Below the pieces are notes generated by a model, which did no database searches, was not told the origin of the DNA, and saw only the letters and a list, made by a program, of their open reading frames with translations. Made by a program: the position numbers and the translations under genes. Shown piece by piece: positions 45,845 through 54,842 of a stretch of 64,000 bases of DNA. How positions within the stretch are numbered: the first letter of the stretch is position 1; every line of letters begins with the position of its first letter. The DNA is taken from the NCBI GenBank assembly GCA_965223025.1, contig CBDCVP010000023.1, positions 496,001-560,000 of the forward strand, given 5' to 3'. This DNA comes from JABDMH01 sp965223025. Lineage in GTDB: Bacteria > Bacteroidota > Bacteroidia > Chitinophagales > Saprospiraceae.

Positions 45845-46309
45845 TTATTTTGCCATTTCGGCTGCTGCTGATTTAATCGCTTTCTTGATGCGAACGTAGG
45901 TGCCACATCTACACAGATTGCCGTTCATGGCTGCGTCGATGGCATCATCTGTGGGATTTGGATGGTCCTTCAGCAGCGATGCGGCATTCATGATTTGTCC
46001 GGCCTGGCAATAACCACACTGGGGTACATCGTACTCAATCCAGGCCTTTTGTAGTGGATGATCACCTTCCTTAGACAGCCCTTCAATGGTGGTAATCTCT
46101 TTTTCACCAATTTGCGAAACCGGAATGACACAAGATCGCATGGCAACGCCATCCAGATGGATGGTACATGTGCCACATACGGAGATGCCGCACCCGTATT
46201 TGGTGCCGAATAACTGCAGGTGATCCCTCAATATCCACAGGATGGGGGTTTCAGGGTCTGCCTCGATTTGGTGTTTTGATCCGTTAATAGAGAGATTGAA
46301 CTGGGCCAT
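45845..46309 (-). CDS. 2Fe-2S subunit of the molybdenum hydroxylase
   Basis: A 154-residue protein with two 2Fe-2S clusters: plant-type site CGISVCGTCTIHLDG (plus the Cys in AMRSCVIPV) and the C-terminal CGYCQAGQIM / LCRCGTYVRIKKA. It carries electrons from the Mo centre to a cytochrome. No own signal peptide is seen, so it is presumably exported with the large subunit. First gene of the two-gene operon. Confidence 0.95.
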   Translation of the reverse strand: MAQFNLSINGSKHQIEADPETPILWILRDHLQLFGTKYGCGISVCGTCTIHLDGVAMRSCVIPVSQIGEKEITTIEGLSKEGDHPLQKAWIEYDVPQCGYCQAGQIMNAASLLKDHPNPTDDAIDAAMNGNLCRCGTYVRIKKAIKSAAAEMAK

Positions 46310-46615
46310 CTATTCTTCTTTATTTTAAGCAATAATATCTTCAGGAGATCCCTGAGTAAGACCCTGAAGTAGGTTGGATGCCATCTAAAGATAAAAAATC
46401 TTTGATGAATTCCCTTGGCTCACTACCCTGTGATTGCTCTGAAGAAGGAGCATCATACTGAGTTGGTTTTTTGTCTGACAGTGTACAAGGATGTCGCTGA
46501 TCTTGACAATTGGGGCAGTGTAGGATTGGCAATATGTATCCGCCCAGCCCATCGAGAAAGAGTCCAATGGCATGGCAACAATCTGCGATACCATCCTAAA
46601 ATGTCTTTAGTGGGA
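46310..46615. other. Intergenic region, nothing recognised
   Basis: About 305 bp. Two short minus-strand frames overlap each other and show no family features. Confidence 0.45.
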
Positions 46616-47506
46616 TTAGGAGACATAGCGTGCCTCCTCTCGATCCAGAATCCTGTTGAATTTAGCAGGTACCTCGATCGTTAAGTCTACTTGGTTGCCG
46701 TTGATCGGATGGACAAATGACATGGACGATGCACAGAGCATCAATCCTTTGCCCAGTAATGTTTCTCGGCCATGGGCATACTGCCGATCACCCACGATGA
46801 GGTGATCCAGTTTTTGCATATGGATACGCAGCTGATGGGTCCGGCCTGTGATGGGTGTCAATTCGACCAAGGATAATTGCTGGTATTTCCGCGATGGCAC
46901 TGTGCGCAGTTTGACCAGTAGGGTTATCGCTTCTTTTTGATCAACGGGTGATTGAATGGTCAGGCGATTTGGTGGACTGCCATGGACGATAGCTCGATAG
47001 GATTTTCGCACGCTTCGAGTCTGAAATGCCTGGGTCATTTTCATCAACGCTGACTTACTCTTAGCCATTACCACCAGACCATTGGTTGGCACATCTATTC
47101 GGTGTACGGCAATCGGCCGTGGAAGAGCATCCGGCAGATTTGACCTGGTTACTTTGCCCACCATGGCATTTTCCACCGTTTTATAGCGATTTCCATTGAC
47201 GGCTATTCCTCCTGGTTTGTTGACGATTACCAGATGATCGTCCTCATAGATGATCTCCAAAGGGATGTTGATGGCTTTCGCTTTTCTGATTCCGGAGCCA
47301 AATAGTTCGATCTTGTCGCCTGGATGTAGATAGTTGGCCGTGGTTGCCGTCTTTCCATTTAGCTTCAACCGCCCCGCTTTAATGGCTTTCTTGGTAGCGC
47401 TTTTGCTACCAAGCATTGGAAAGATGGGACCACAGTAGTCATCGATGCGAATATTTCCCTGAATATCGGGTACCGTATGTGTCCAGCGCTTGTGTTTAGC
47501 AGCCAT
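46616..47506 (-). CDS. RluA-family pseudouridine synthase
   Basis: A 296-residue RNA-modifying enzyme. An S4 RNA-binding domain occupies about 30-75 (SATKKAIKAGRLKLNGKTA, YLHPGDKIELFG). The catalytic Asp is in AVHRIDVPTNGLVVMAKSK; the usual HRLDxxTSG is changed at two places (I for L, N for S), but the Asp remains. RTHQLRIHMQ is the second family motif. The target (rRNA or tRNA position) cannot be assigned. Confidence 0.9.
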   Translation of the reverse strand: MAAKHKRWTHTVPDIQGNIRIDDYCGPIFPMLGSKSATKKAIKAGRLKLNGKTATTANYLHPGDKIELFGSGIRKAKAINIPLEIIYEDDHLVIVNKPGGIAVNGNRYKTVENAMVGKVTRSNLPDALPRPIAVHRIDVPTNGLVVMAKSKSALMKMTQAFQTRSVRKSYRAIVHGSPPNRLTIQSPVDQKEAITLLVKLRTVPSRKYQQLSLVELTPITGRTHQLRIHMQKLDHLIVGDRQYAHGRETLLGKGLMLCASSMSFVHPINGNQVDLTIEVPAKFNRILDREEARYVS

Positions 47507-47882
47507 AATGGCAAAGATAAGCCTTCAGCAAGTGATGGCCTCGCGATCTTTTATGACCAACGGATGTGGGTAATTCAAGAACTAAGCTTGCCGTTAAGAA
47601 AAAGTTAATTGGGGTTAACAGCGCTGTTTTCTGGCAGCGCGATAATGTATTGTTACGTACTTTACATGAGTAGTTGTATTTCGAGTAACGTAATGGATCA
47701 CTCCCGGAAAATAGATGTGCTATGAAGTACCCGGTGACATCAAACTTTTTAGTGAGGCGACTTCGAAGCGATCCCCAAATCAAAAATGCTTCTATTTGGC
47801 GCTCTTACGATTTTTCTCTATCCGCTGTTCAGGCATCACCCAATCTCGAAAAAGTTAAATTCTCATCCAAAATGACCATTTC
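47507..47882. other. Divergent intergenic region
   Basis: About 375 bp between rluA-like and lipoprotein genes. A minus-strand frame (47496-47783) overlaps the start of the rluA-like gene and has no family features. It contains the promoter element at 47512-47519. Confidence 0.45.
47512..47519 (-). promoter_or_regulatory. Candidate -7 promoter element (TATCTTTG), possible leaderless transcript
   Basis: The minus strand reads TATCTTTG, matching TAnnTTTG, only 5 bp before the ATG of the pseudouridine synthase gene. If used, transcription would start at or close to the A of ATG. Confidence 0.35.
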
Positions 47883-48347
47883 ATGAAAGTAGCATTTTCC
47901 GGATCAGGCTTACTATTGTTCTTGAGTACGTGGATCCTTTTGATCGGTTGTGAGAAGGAGCCATTTAATCCTGAGTTCGAGGCCGGACCCATTCAGGATT
48001 GTCATAATCATGTTGATTGGAATGAAGAAAAGCTTGAGAACGCTTTAATGGGAAGTTGGACATGGGTATATCATATCTGTCCTTGGAAAGGAGGCAGGAA
48101 TGATACCATCGATCTCGGGAAGGTGATGACTTTTGATGCAGATAAGACATTGCAGATCGTGAAGGATGGTCAATCGGTTTATTCAGGAAGTTGGGCGATC
48201 GTTAAGAACGAGCTCGGCGGAGTACAATGCTTATTGCATACCGAACCTCATACGCATGATGTAGCCGGATCCTTTGCTGTCTGCAATGGTCAGCTCTATT
48301 TTGGTGGCATAGGAGAAGGTTGCGAGTCGTTTTACAAGCAGAAGTAA
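47883..48347 (+). CDS. Lipoprotein, hypothetical (paralogue 1)
   Basis: A 154-residue lipoprotein with signal peptide and lipobox (LLIGCEKEPFNPEFEAGPI). The mature part resembles a small lipocalin-like domain (ALMGSWTWVYHICPWKGG, KTLQIVKDGQSVYSGSW). The next gene encodes a related protein with the same start (CSKEPFNPDLDTGPI) and parallel features, so the pair arose by tandem duplication. No function known. Confidence 0.8.
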   Translation: MKVAFSGSGLLLFLSTWILLIGCEKEPFNPEFEAGPIQDCHNHVDWNEEKLENALMGSWTWVYHICPWKGGRNDTIDLGKVMTFDADKTLQIVKDGQSVYSGSWAIVKNELGGVQCLLHTEPHTHDVAGSFAVCNGQLYFGGIGEGCESFYKQK

Positions 48348-48426
48348 TCTACATTGATGAAAATTGGACAATCTCATACTGCTGCAGTGACTCCTCGGTC
48401 TGATTGGCTGCAGTGAAAGAATAAAT

Positions 48427-48876
48427 ATGCCTTTATCATCTGGAATATTTCTTCTGAGTACGACCATACTTTTGTTTTTCCTGAGTTGCAGTAAGGAGCC
48501 ATTTAATCCTGACCTTGACACTGGTCCAATCATTGCCTGCCATAACCAGAGAAAGCTCCACGCAGAGCGGCTGGCTATGATCATATTAGGAACTTGGAAG
48601 TGGTTTTACCGGGACTGTGGCTTTTCTGGTCGAGATGACCGAGTGGATCTCAGAAAGGTCTCAACCATTCAGGTAGACAGGACATTAGAGATCGTTAAAG
48701 GAGGTGAGATATTGCACCGGGGTCATTGCACAGTCAAAATGAGCGACCGCGGTGAGAGCCAATTGCAGACTAAGCCTTTAACCCAACATGTCTCTGGTAT
48801 ATTTGCCATTCGCTACAACCGGTTGGATTTCTCAGGGTTGCTCGATGGATGCCAGATGGTTATTGAGAAAAAGTAG
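48427..48876 (+). CDS. Lipoprotein, hypothetical (paralogue 2)
   Basis: A 149-residue lipoprotein, paralogue of the preceding gene product. It shares the lipobox context (FLSCSKEPFNP), the GTWKWFYRDCGFSGR segment (compare GSWTWVYHICPWKGG), TLEIVKGGEILHRG and the GCQMVIEKK C-terminus (compare GCESFYKQK). Identity is moderate, so the duplication is not recent. The gap between the genes is 79 bp. Confidence 0.78.
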   Translation: MPLSSGIFLLSTTILLFFLSCSKEPFNPDLDTGPIIACHNQRKLHAERLAMIILGTWKWFYRDCGFSGRDDRVDLRKVSTIQVDRTLEIVKGGEILHRGHCTVKMSDRGESQLQTKPLTQHVSGIFAIRYNRLDFSGLLDGCQMVIEKK

Positions 48877-48914
48877 CTGTAACAATGATTTTGTATCAAG
48901 AAAATGTTCAAGCG

Positions 48915-49229
48915 CTACACACTTTGCACATCTTGCGCCAACTCATCTCTCTTATCCCAATCCATATGTGCAATGGGTATGGAAAAGATATCCGGCATTT
49001 CTTCGCCAAATTCTCCCCGCAACAATTGGTCTATTTGGGGAAAGAGAAGGGCTTTGGTCTTGGCGTTGAGCACATGAATTCTTTCAGTCAGAAGGGATCC
49101 ATTACGCAGATGAAATTTTTCCACATTTCTCACGAAGTGAAGATCGATGGCAAGTTTTTCTCGCAGTAAAATCGTTGCAATGAGTCGGATCTTTTCTTCT
49201 TTTCTGCTGTTGATGCGCAGTAGTATCAT
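48915..49229 (-). CDS. CutA1-like protein
   Basis: A 104-residue protein with the layout of the CutA1 trimeric fold: SRKEEKIRLIATILLREKLAIDLHFV, then the short beta-hairpin, ERIHVLNAKTKALLFPQIDQLL (Lys-Thr turn) and EEMPDIFSIPI (Pro before the last strand). CutA was linked to divalent-cation tolerance in E. coli, but its general role is unclear. It begins 3 bp after the stop of a TolC remnant, so it was probably the last gene of a transporter operon that has lost its middle. Confidence 0.55.
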   Translation of the reverse strand: MILLRINSRKEEKIRLIATILLREKLAIDLHFVRNVEKFHLRNGSLLTERIHVLNAKTKALLFPQIDQLLRGEFGEEMPDIFSIPIAHMDWDKRDELAQDVQSV

Positions 49230-49232
49230 GTT

Positions 49233-49421
49233 TTAATTTTGTGGTTTCAAAATCCCCAAGGCGTATTGAGTTTCTAGTTGTGCCTTCTTATTCTTGGCGA
49301 GTGTGTAGATGAGCTTGATTTGGGCATCGATATATCCCATCTCCCTCGCACTAATTAAAAATAGAGGACTTTCTCCGTTTTCAAAAAGTGTTTGTTCTCC
49401 AGATAATAGCTGTTGATACTT
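49233..49421 (-). pseudogene. C-terminal remnant of a TolC-family outer-membrane efflux protein
   Basis: About 62 codons ending at 49233. The segment KYQQLLSGEQTLFENGES, then PLFLISAREMGYIDAQIKLI and NKKAQLETQYALGI, is typical of the last helices of TolC-type proteins of this phylum. Everything before it is missing; upstream sequence in this frame is out-of-frame ABC transporter DNA. No start codon in a proper context. Confidence 0.6.
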
Positions 49422-49755
49422 CCATTTTAATTCTGGGAACACGGAACGCCAGCTCAAAAGCGGCTCGACTAAAGATTTTTTGTTGTAGATCTTCTGTGAT
49501 GCGCAGTTGAAGTATCTGAAGGATTCCACTGGCAGCCACTCCTAAAACGACAATCGAGACCAATACAATCCATGCCGTATTTACCCTGCCTCCCTGGATA
49601 ATATTCACGATGGCTTGAATGCCAAGAGGGAGTGATAGGTACACTAGTCCGTAGAAAATGGAGTAGATATAGACATTCCTGATTTCTTTCTTGTCAGGAA
49701 TCATTAGACGCCAAAATCGTTGAATGGGCGTAAAAGAAGCAGGTGTGGTATCCAT
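49420..49755 (-). pseudogene. N-terminal remnant of an ABC-type exporter
   Basis: About 112 codons from ATG 49755: PIQRFWRLMIPDKKEIRNVY, two transmembrane segments (YSIFYGLVYLSLPLGIQAIV; AWIVLVSIVVLGVAASGIL), then LRITEDLQQKIFSRAAFELAFRVPRIKME. This is the start of a type I-like exporter permease domain. After RIKME the frame passes into TolC DNA and stops ~12 codons later. The rest of the permease and the whole ATPase domain are absent. Confidence 0.65.
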
Positions 49756-49966
49756 AAGATCACCGTTGTAGTTGCTACAATAGGTATAAAATCATCGCAA
49801 TTATAATAGTAATACTATTATATATGCAAGTATGTGTGATGTTTTCTAGCAAATCACTGAAATGATTGATTTCGGCTGACGGGGAGGTATGCCATCGTCG
49901 ACTTCTTCTATATAGAGACCAAAGCGATCGGTCGGCATCGGATCTGACGATGCCAGCTAATTGGAT

Positions 49967-49974
49967 TACATTTG
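49967..49974 (+). promoter_or_regulatory. Candidate -7 promoter element (TACATTTG), possible leaderless transcript
   Basis: Full match to TAnnTTTG, 7 bp before the ATG at 49982 of the DEAD-box helicase gene. If functional, the start at 49961 could not be used. Confidence 0.3.
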
Positions 49975-49981
49975 TCGCCGC

Positions 49982-51442
49982 ATGAAGCAAACTAGTTCTT
50001 TAGCAGTTTTCCGAAAGCTTGGTCTTTGTCCTGAAATTGTCAAAGTCATCGCAGAACAGGGATTTGATGAGCCGACGGATATCCAGGTGCAGTCTGTACC
50101 TTACTTACTATCAGAAGATCGAGATTTCATTGGCCTCGCCCAGACCGGAACGGGCAAGACAGCGGCATTTGGGTGGCCACTGCTAGAGCGAGTCGAATCT
50201 TTTGACGGATCTACCCAGGCCCTAATATTGGCGCCAACCAGAGAATTGGGACAGCAGATAGCTCAACAATTGGATTTGTTTGGTAAGTACTTGGATCACA
50301 TAAACATGCTTGCAGTGTATGGAGGAGCTCCCATCTCGCGGCAGATCAAAGCACTTCGGCAACCCCAGCACATCATCATTGCAACACCGGGAAGACTGTT
50401 AGATTTGATTAATCGAAAGGCCATCAAGCTCCATCGACTTAAGTATTTGGTGCTGGATGAAGCCGATGAGATGCTCAATATGGGCTTCAAGGAAGACCTG
50501 GACAAAATACTAAGCCATACCCCAGCCGATAAACTGACCTGGCTTTTTTCAGCCACCATGCCTCGCGAGATCCGACACATTGTGAAGGCGTATATGAGTA
50601 ATCCGATCGAAGCCAAGATCCGGGATAAAAATGAAGTCAATATCAATATTGCCCACCAGTTTGCCATCGTGCACCGTGCACAGAAGGTGGAGGCCCTGGC
50701 AAGGTGTTTGGATATCAATACAGAGATGCGAGGTATTGTCTTTTGCCGAACGAGGCGAGATACAAAGGACCTGGCTGAATCACTCCTCGCAAAAAACTAC
50801 AAGGCAGATGCCATACATGGCGACCTGTCGCAGCCACAGAGAGATCGTGTCATGCGTCGATTTCGATCGCAAGAGCTACAGCTGCTGGTGGCCACGGATG
50901 TGGCTGCTCGAGGAATTGATGTAGATGATCTCACTCATGTATTTCACTATACTTTACCCGATGACATTGCCTACTATACCCATCGTAGCGGACGCACGGC
51001 CAGAGCCGGAAAAAAAGGAACTTCCGTGGTTTTTGCGGATCCCGGCGATAAACGAAGACTGCAACACCTAGAAAAACGCTTGAGTATTTCTTTCGAGCAA
51101 ATCTTGATACCAAGTGGTAAGGAAATCGCAGCCTTGCGCATGGAGCAATGGTGCCTGAAGATGCTTAGCACTAAAACGAAGGGAACCGTAGATCCTGCTA
51201 TTCTAGAAAGGGCATACTTGCTTTTTGGAAATCTCAGCAAGGAGGAATTAATCCAAAAAATGGTGGCTGGCGAATTGCATCGCCTGGGTCTGGATAGATC
51301 GCGGGATATCAATACTCCGCTCTTTTCTGACTTGCCACACAAGAAGAAATCCAGCGGAAAGAAAAGGCATGGAGGAAATCGACGGGGTCGCCATCATGGC
51401 AAGGCCAGGTCATGGAAAAAGAAGGGTCGAAGAAAAAGGTAG
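49982..51442 (+). CDS. DEAD-box ATP-dependent RNA helicase
   Basis: A 486-residue RNA helicase. All key motifs are seen: Q motif (PTDIQVQSVPYLL), motif I AQTGTGKT, PTRELGQQ, TPGRLLD, DEADEMLNMGF, SATMP, VATDVAARGIDV and HRSGRTARAGK. The C-terminal ~100 residues hold a short domain (PAILERAYLLFGNLSKEELIQKMV) and a Lys/Arg/Gly/His-rich tail (about 455-486) likely to bind RNA. Such enzymes help ribosome assembly or cold adaptation. ATG 49982 is preferred over 49961. Confidence 0.95.
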   Translation: MKQTSSLAVFRKLGLCPEIVKVIAEQGFDEPTDIQVQSVPYLLSEDRDFIGLAQTGTGKTAAFGWPLLERVESFDGSTQALILAPTRELGQQIAQQLDLFGKYLDHINMLAVYGGAPISRQIKALRQPQHIIIATPGRLLDLINRKAIKLHRLKYLVLDEADEMLNMGFKEDLDKILSHTPADKLTWLFSATMPREIRHIVKAYMSNPIEAKIRDKNEVNINIAHQFAIVHRAQKVEALARCLDINTEMRGIVFCRTRRDTKDLAESLLAKNYKADAIHGDLSQPQRDRVMRRFRSQELQLLVATDVAARGIDVDDLTHVFHYTLPDDIAYYTHRSGRTARAGKKGTSVVFADPGDKRRLQHLEKRLSISFEQILIPSGKEIAALRMEQWCLKMLSTKTKGTVDPAILERAYLLFGNLSKEELIQKMVAGELHRLGLDRSRDINTPLFSDLPHKKKSSGKKRHGGNRRGRHHGKARSWKKKGRRKR

Positions 51443-51523
51443 GTGTTTATAGACCGGGCAACGACTGGCTGTAAAGTCAGATCATGTACGGGATATCTCG
51501 AGACACCTTTGTCACATATGAGC

Positions 51524-52990
51524 TCAAGGGGAAGGAAGGTCAAGATACTGGTTGACAATATCCGGTATTTTTGACTTGTAATGGGTGATGAAAATTAATG
51601 TTGACTCATCATCATCAAGAATGTGGTCAAGGAGAGTCTTGCATTTTCTGATATTTTCCTCATCCAGGCCCTGAAACGGTTCATCCAGAAGCAACAAGGG
51701 TGGGGACTTGATCAATGCCCTCATGAGAAAGAGGAGGCGTTGGGTGCCGGTTGAGAGGGTGTGATAAGGAGCGTCCTGAATGGAATCTAGATTAAAATAG
51801 TGAAAGAATAATCTCAGTAATTGAGCTGCATTTTGTGTGGGGCTTTTTACAAAAAATCCATCCCACAGGCCGCTAAGAACCACATCTCGACCTGTAAAAT
51901 CGTAACGAAAGTAAGCGTGTAGTTCTGCGGAAGTAAAACCAATTTTTTTCTTGATTTGCCAAATTGATTCGCCCGACCCTCGCCTTTTTCCAAATACTGA
52001 AATCTTATTGGCATAGGCTTGTGGATGGTCAGCGTAAATAAGGCTTAGCAAGGTGGATTTACCAGCACCATTGTTACCAGTGATGGCCCATTTATCACCT
52101 GGTGAGACAGTCCAATTGAGATTTTGAAGGATTATTTTTTTCCCGTATTTGACAGACACATCCTGACAACTGATGATCAAGCCTTTGTGCGGGTCCATAG
52201 CAGCCTCACGATAAGCAGGCACAAGATTTGGCAGTAGTCCCAGCGGATGGCTGGGGACACCATTGCTTCCATTTGCCAAAGATTGCAGCCGATGACAGTA
52301 CTGCACGGTGCCTTTACCCAATTCGATCTGGTGGCTGATGCATGAGGGCAAGGACTTGAAATGACCAGCCAAAATAAGCGTGGTGTCTGTTTGACTGATC
52401 AATTTGTCTAGTTGCTGATTTAATCTATCTCGACTTTCCGGATCCAAACCAATATGAGGATTGTCGAGGATCAATATTTTCGGCCGCATTAATAAGGCCT
52501 TGCATAAGATCAATTTTCGAGTCTGACCACTGGATAGTTTTATTCGGTCAGTATCGAGAAGAGGAGCGAGGTCAAGTTGACTGACCATGCGAGAACCGTA
52601 CGAATCGGCCGCCTTTAAGCCAGCATCGGCCAGGTAAGATCTCACCGTCAAATGTCCATCGGCATCAAAGGCATTGTAGCGCTGCTGGTAGTAGTGGTCT
52701 GCATTGACAGAACGAAAATGTTTGCCCTCATCAGTGAAGGAGACCAACTGAATAGCTGTTTTTTCTGCCTTGGAATATTGCAGAGCTTTCATCATTGGGA
52801 TTTCCATTCTTCCCTCCAGGAGCCGGACTCGCCCTGCTATCGCCTTTGCCAGGGTTGTCTTACCAGATGCATTACGACCGGTGATTACCCAATGTTGTCC
52901 CTGGATGATTCGCCAGTTGATATTGGTGATCAATCTCCTTGCCGAATAACCCAGGGCAACTTGTGACAATTGTATGATGATGTTTGACAT
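51524..52990 (-). CDS. ModF-like double ABC ATPase
   Basis: A 488-residue protein with two ABC ATPase domains in tandem and no membrane segment. First domain: Walker A GRNASGKTT, signature LSSGQTRKL, Walker B ILILDNPH, where an Asn replaces the catalytic Glu. Second domain: GNNGAGKST, LSTGTQRLLFLMRALI, LLLLDEPFQGLDEE. The layout matches ModF/PhrA, proteins near molybdate transport genes in E. coli, with unproven function. A molybdenum enzyme is encoded 6 kb away, but no modABC is visible, so the link is weak. Confidence 0.85.
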   Translation of the reverse strand: MSNIIIQLSQVALGYSARRLITNINWRIIQGQHWVITGRNASGKTTLAKAIAGRVRLLEGRMEIPMMKALQYSKAEKTAIQLVSFTDEGKHFRSVNADHYYQQRYNAFDADGHLTVRSYLADAGLKAADSYGSRMVSQLDLAPLLDTDRIKLSSGQTRKLILCKALLMRPKILILDNPHIGLDPESRDRLNQQLDKLISQTDTTLILAGHFKSLPSCISHQIELGKGTVQYCHRLQSLANGSNGVPSHPLGLLPNLVPAYREAAMDPHKGLIISCQDVSVKYGKKIILQNLNWTVSPGDKWAITGNNGAGKSTLLSLIYADHPQAYANKISVFGKRRGSGESIWQIKKKIGFTSAELHAYFRYDFTGRDVVLSGLWDGFFVKSPTQNAAQLLRLFFHYFNLDSIQDAPYHTLSTGTQRLLFLMRALIKSPPLLLLDEPFQGLDEENIRKCKTLLDHILDDDESTLIFITHYKSKIPDIVNQYLDLPSP

Positions 52991-53113
52991 CTTATTGCTG
53001 GCCAGATAGAGTAGCTCCCCTATCGGTTGTCCATTTTTATGTATGATAGTATCTCTGCGTCGGTATTCATAAGCGACAAAACAATCCTATTTTTAGCGAA
53101 ACCTAACGGACGC

Positions 53114-54820
53114 ATGCGAAGATATAAGATTGTTTTCAGCACTATGATCGGGCTTACTGTTTTTGCCTGTAAGCAAAAGCAACTTGGGGATGACATAAGT
53201 CTGCGATTGGAGGATATTCAGCAAGGTAAAGTGCTTTTTGACCGCACCTGCATTGCATGTCATGATTTTATGCAAAACAGCATTGGTCCGTATCTTGGGG
53301 GCTTGACAAGATCTGTGTCGACGAGTTGGATAGCTGACTTCATCCAAAGTCCTCAAGAAATGATTGAGGCAGGGGATCGGCGAGCTACCCGTTTATTTAA
53401 AGATTATGGAGTTTACATGCCCAGTTTTAATTACTCCGAGGAAGAAATTGGACAGATCATTGCCTACATGCATACTTATGAAAGCCCCTTGGATATCGAT
53501 TTTGTTGATTCTATGATTTATCTAGATGACCCCATTGAAGATACGATCCCCTTGTCGGACTTGGTGATAGACTTGCAATATTTTACCACCATCCCACCAT
53601 CCAGTGAGGAAATGCCCATGACGAGGATTTCCAAAATCGAATATTCTAGGGGAGACGATCGTGCATTTGTGTCGGATCACCGAGGTAAAGTCTACGTGCT
53701 GGATGACTCGGTACCTGCAGAGTATCTTGATATGACCATGCATATGCCTGCATTTATTGCCAAACCAGGTCTAGGTACTGGGTTGGGAAGCATAGCCTTG
53801 CATCCCAATTTTGCAAGCAATGGAATTTTCTTTCTGACACACACAGAACCGGAGGGCAGTGATGCTGCTGATTTTACCTTTCATGATTCAATCGATGTGG
53901 CCTTGCAGTGGATTCTTACTGAGTGGACTGCAACCGATCCAGATGCCAATGTATTTGAGGGATCGATCAGAGAATTAATGAGGATTGACATGACACACAG
54001 TATCCACGGAGTTCAGGAGCTCACTTTTAATACTACTGCTGGTCCTTCGGATCAGGATTACGGCATGTTGTACATGTCAGTCGGAGATGGAGGAGCCATC
54101 ATTAAAGGGCACTATGACATCCCCGATGGTCCGACCCAGATCTGGGGATCGATCATCAGAATTGATCCTGAGGGTCACAATGGTCGCAATGGCAATTATG
54201 GAATTCCAGGTACCAATCCATTTGCGGCCGATGGAGACGATGATACGTTGCCGGAGATCTACGCACATGGTTTTAGAAATCCACACCGTACTTCATGGGA
54301 TTCATATGGTCGGATGTTGGCTTCGGGAATCGGTGAGAGAAATATCGAGGAGATCAATATTATACTTCCTGGCCACGATTATGGCTGGCCTCATTTTGAA
54401 GGCACCTTCGCCATTATGCCAGCAGTGACGTCAGATCGAGTGCTAGCACTGTCACAGGTCGGTCGATCGGATCATGTGAGCTGGCCGGCTGCACAATATG
54501 ATCATAATGAGGGACGTGCCGTGTGTGGAGGTTTTGAGTATACCGGCAACCTTCATCCGAATTTGTCAGGTAAGTATATTTTTGGGGATATAACGACTGG
54601 TCGTCTATTTTACCTACTGGTGGATGATTTGCAGATTGGCCGTCAAGCTCAGATTTATGAATGGCGCGTTAGTATTGCAGGTGAAATCCTAAGCTTGCGA
54701 CAGCTCTGTCAAAGCAATCGTGTGGATTTGCGTTTTGCTCGCGATCACAGGGGTGAAATGTATCTATTTACCAAGGCTGATGGCAAGATCTACAGCTTCG
54801 GAGATGCACCAGTACTGTAG
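53114..54820 (+). CDS. Cytochrome c / sugar dehydrogenase (GSDH-type) lipoprotein
   Basis: A 568-residue exported protein. MRRYKIVFSTMIGLTVFACKQ is a lipoprotein signal with Cys at about 19; the frame is open to 53027, but only ATG 53114 gives this signal. The next ~95 residues form a monoheme cytochrome c (CIACHDFMQNSIGPYLGG; Met in GVYMPSFNYSEEEI). The C-terminal ~390 residues are a six-bladed glucose/sorbosone dehydrogenase-like propeller (GLGSIALHPNFASNGIFFLTHT, GMLYMSVGDGG, AHGFRNPHRTSWD, FGDITTGRLFYL), which may bind PQQ. It would oxidise a sugar and pass electrons to its own heme. Confidence 0.88.
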   Translation: MRRYKIVFSTMIGLTVFACKQKQLGDDISLRLEDIQQGKVLFDRTCIACHDFMQNSIGPYLGGLTRSVSTSWIADFIQSPQEMIEAGDRRATRLFKDYGVYMPSFNYSEEEIGQIIAYMHTYESPLDIDFVDSMIYLDDPIEDTIPLSDLVIDLQYFTTIPPSSEEMPMTRISKIEYSRGDDRAFVSDHRGKVYVLDDSVPAEYLDMTMHMPAFIAKPGLGTGLGSIALHPNFASNGIFFLTHTEPEGSDAADFTFHDSIDVALQWILTEWTATDPDANVFEGSIRELMRIDMTHSIHGVQELTFNTTAGPSDQDYGMLYMSVGDGGAIIKGHYDIPDGPTQIWGSIIRIDPEGHNGRNGNYGIPGTNPFAADGDDDTLPEIYAHGFRNPHRTSWDSYGRMLASGIGERNIEEINIILPGHDYGWPHFEGTFAIMPAVTSDRVLALSQVGRSDHVSWPAAQYDHNEGRAVCGGFEYTGNLHPNLSGKYIFGDITTGRLFYLLVDDLQIGRQAQIYEWRVSIAGEILSLRQLCQSNRVDLRFARDHRGEMYLFTKADGKIYSFGDAPVL

Positions 54821-54842
54821 TTGTTGAGGCGGAAGTTGATCT

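Noticed and set aside
47496..47783. 95-codon minus-strand ORF upstream of the pseudouridine synthase gene
   Set aside because: Overlaps the synthase start and a promoter-like element; its translation is low in family-like features.
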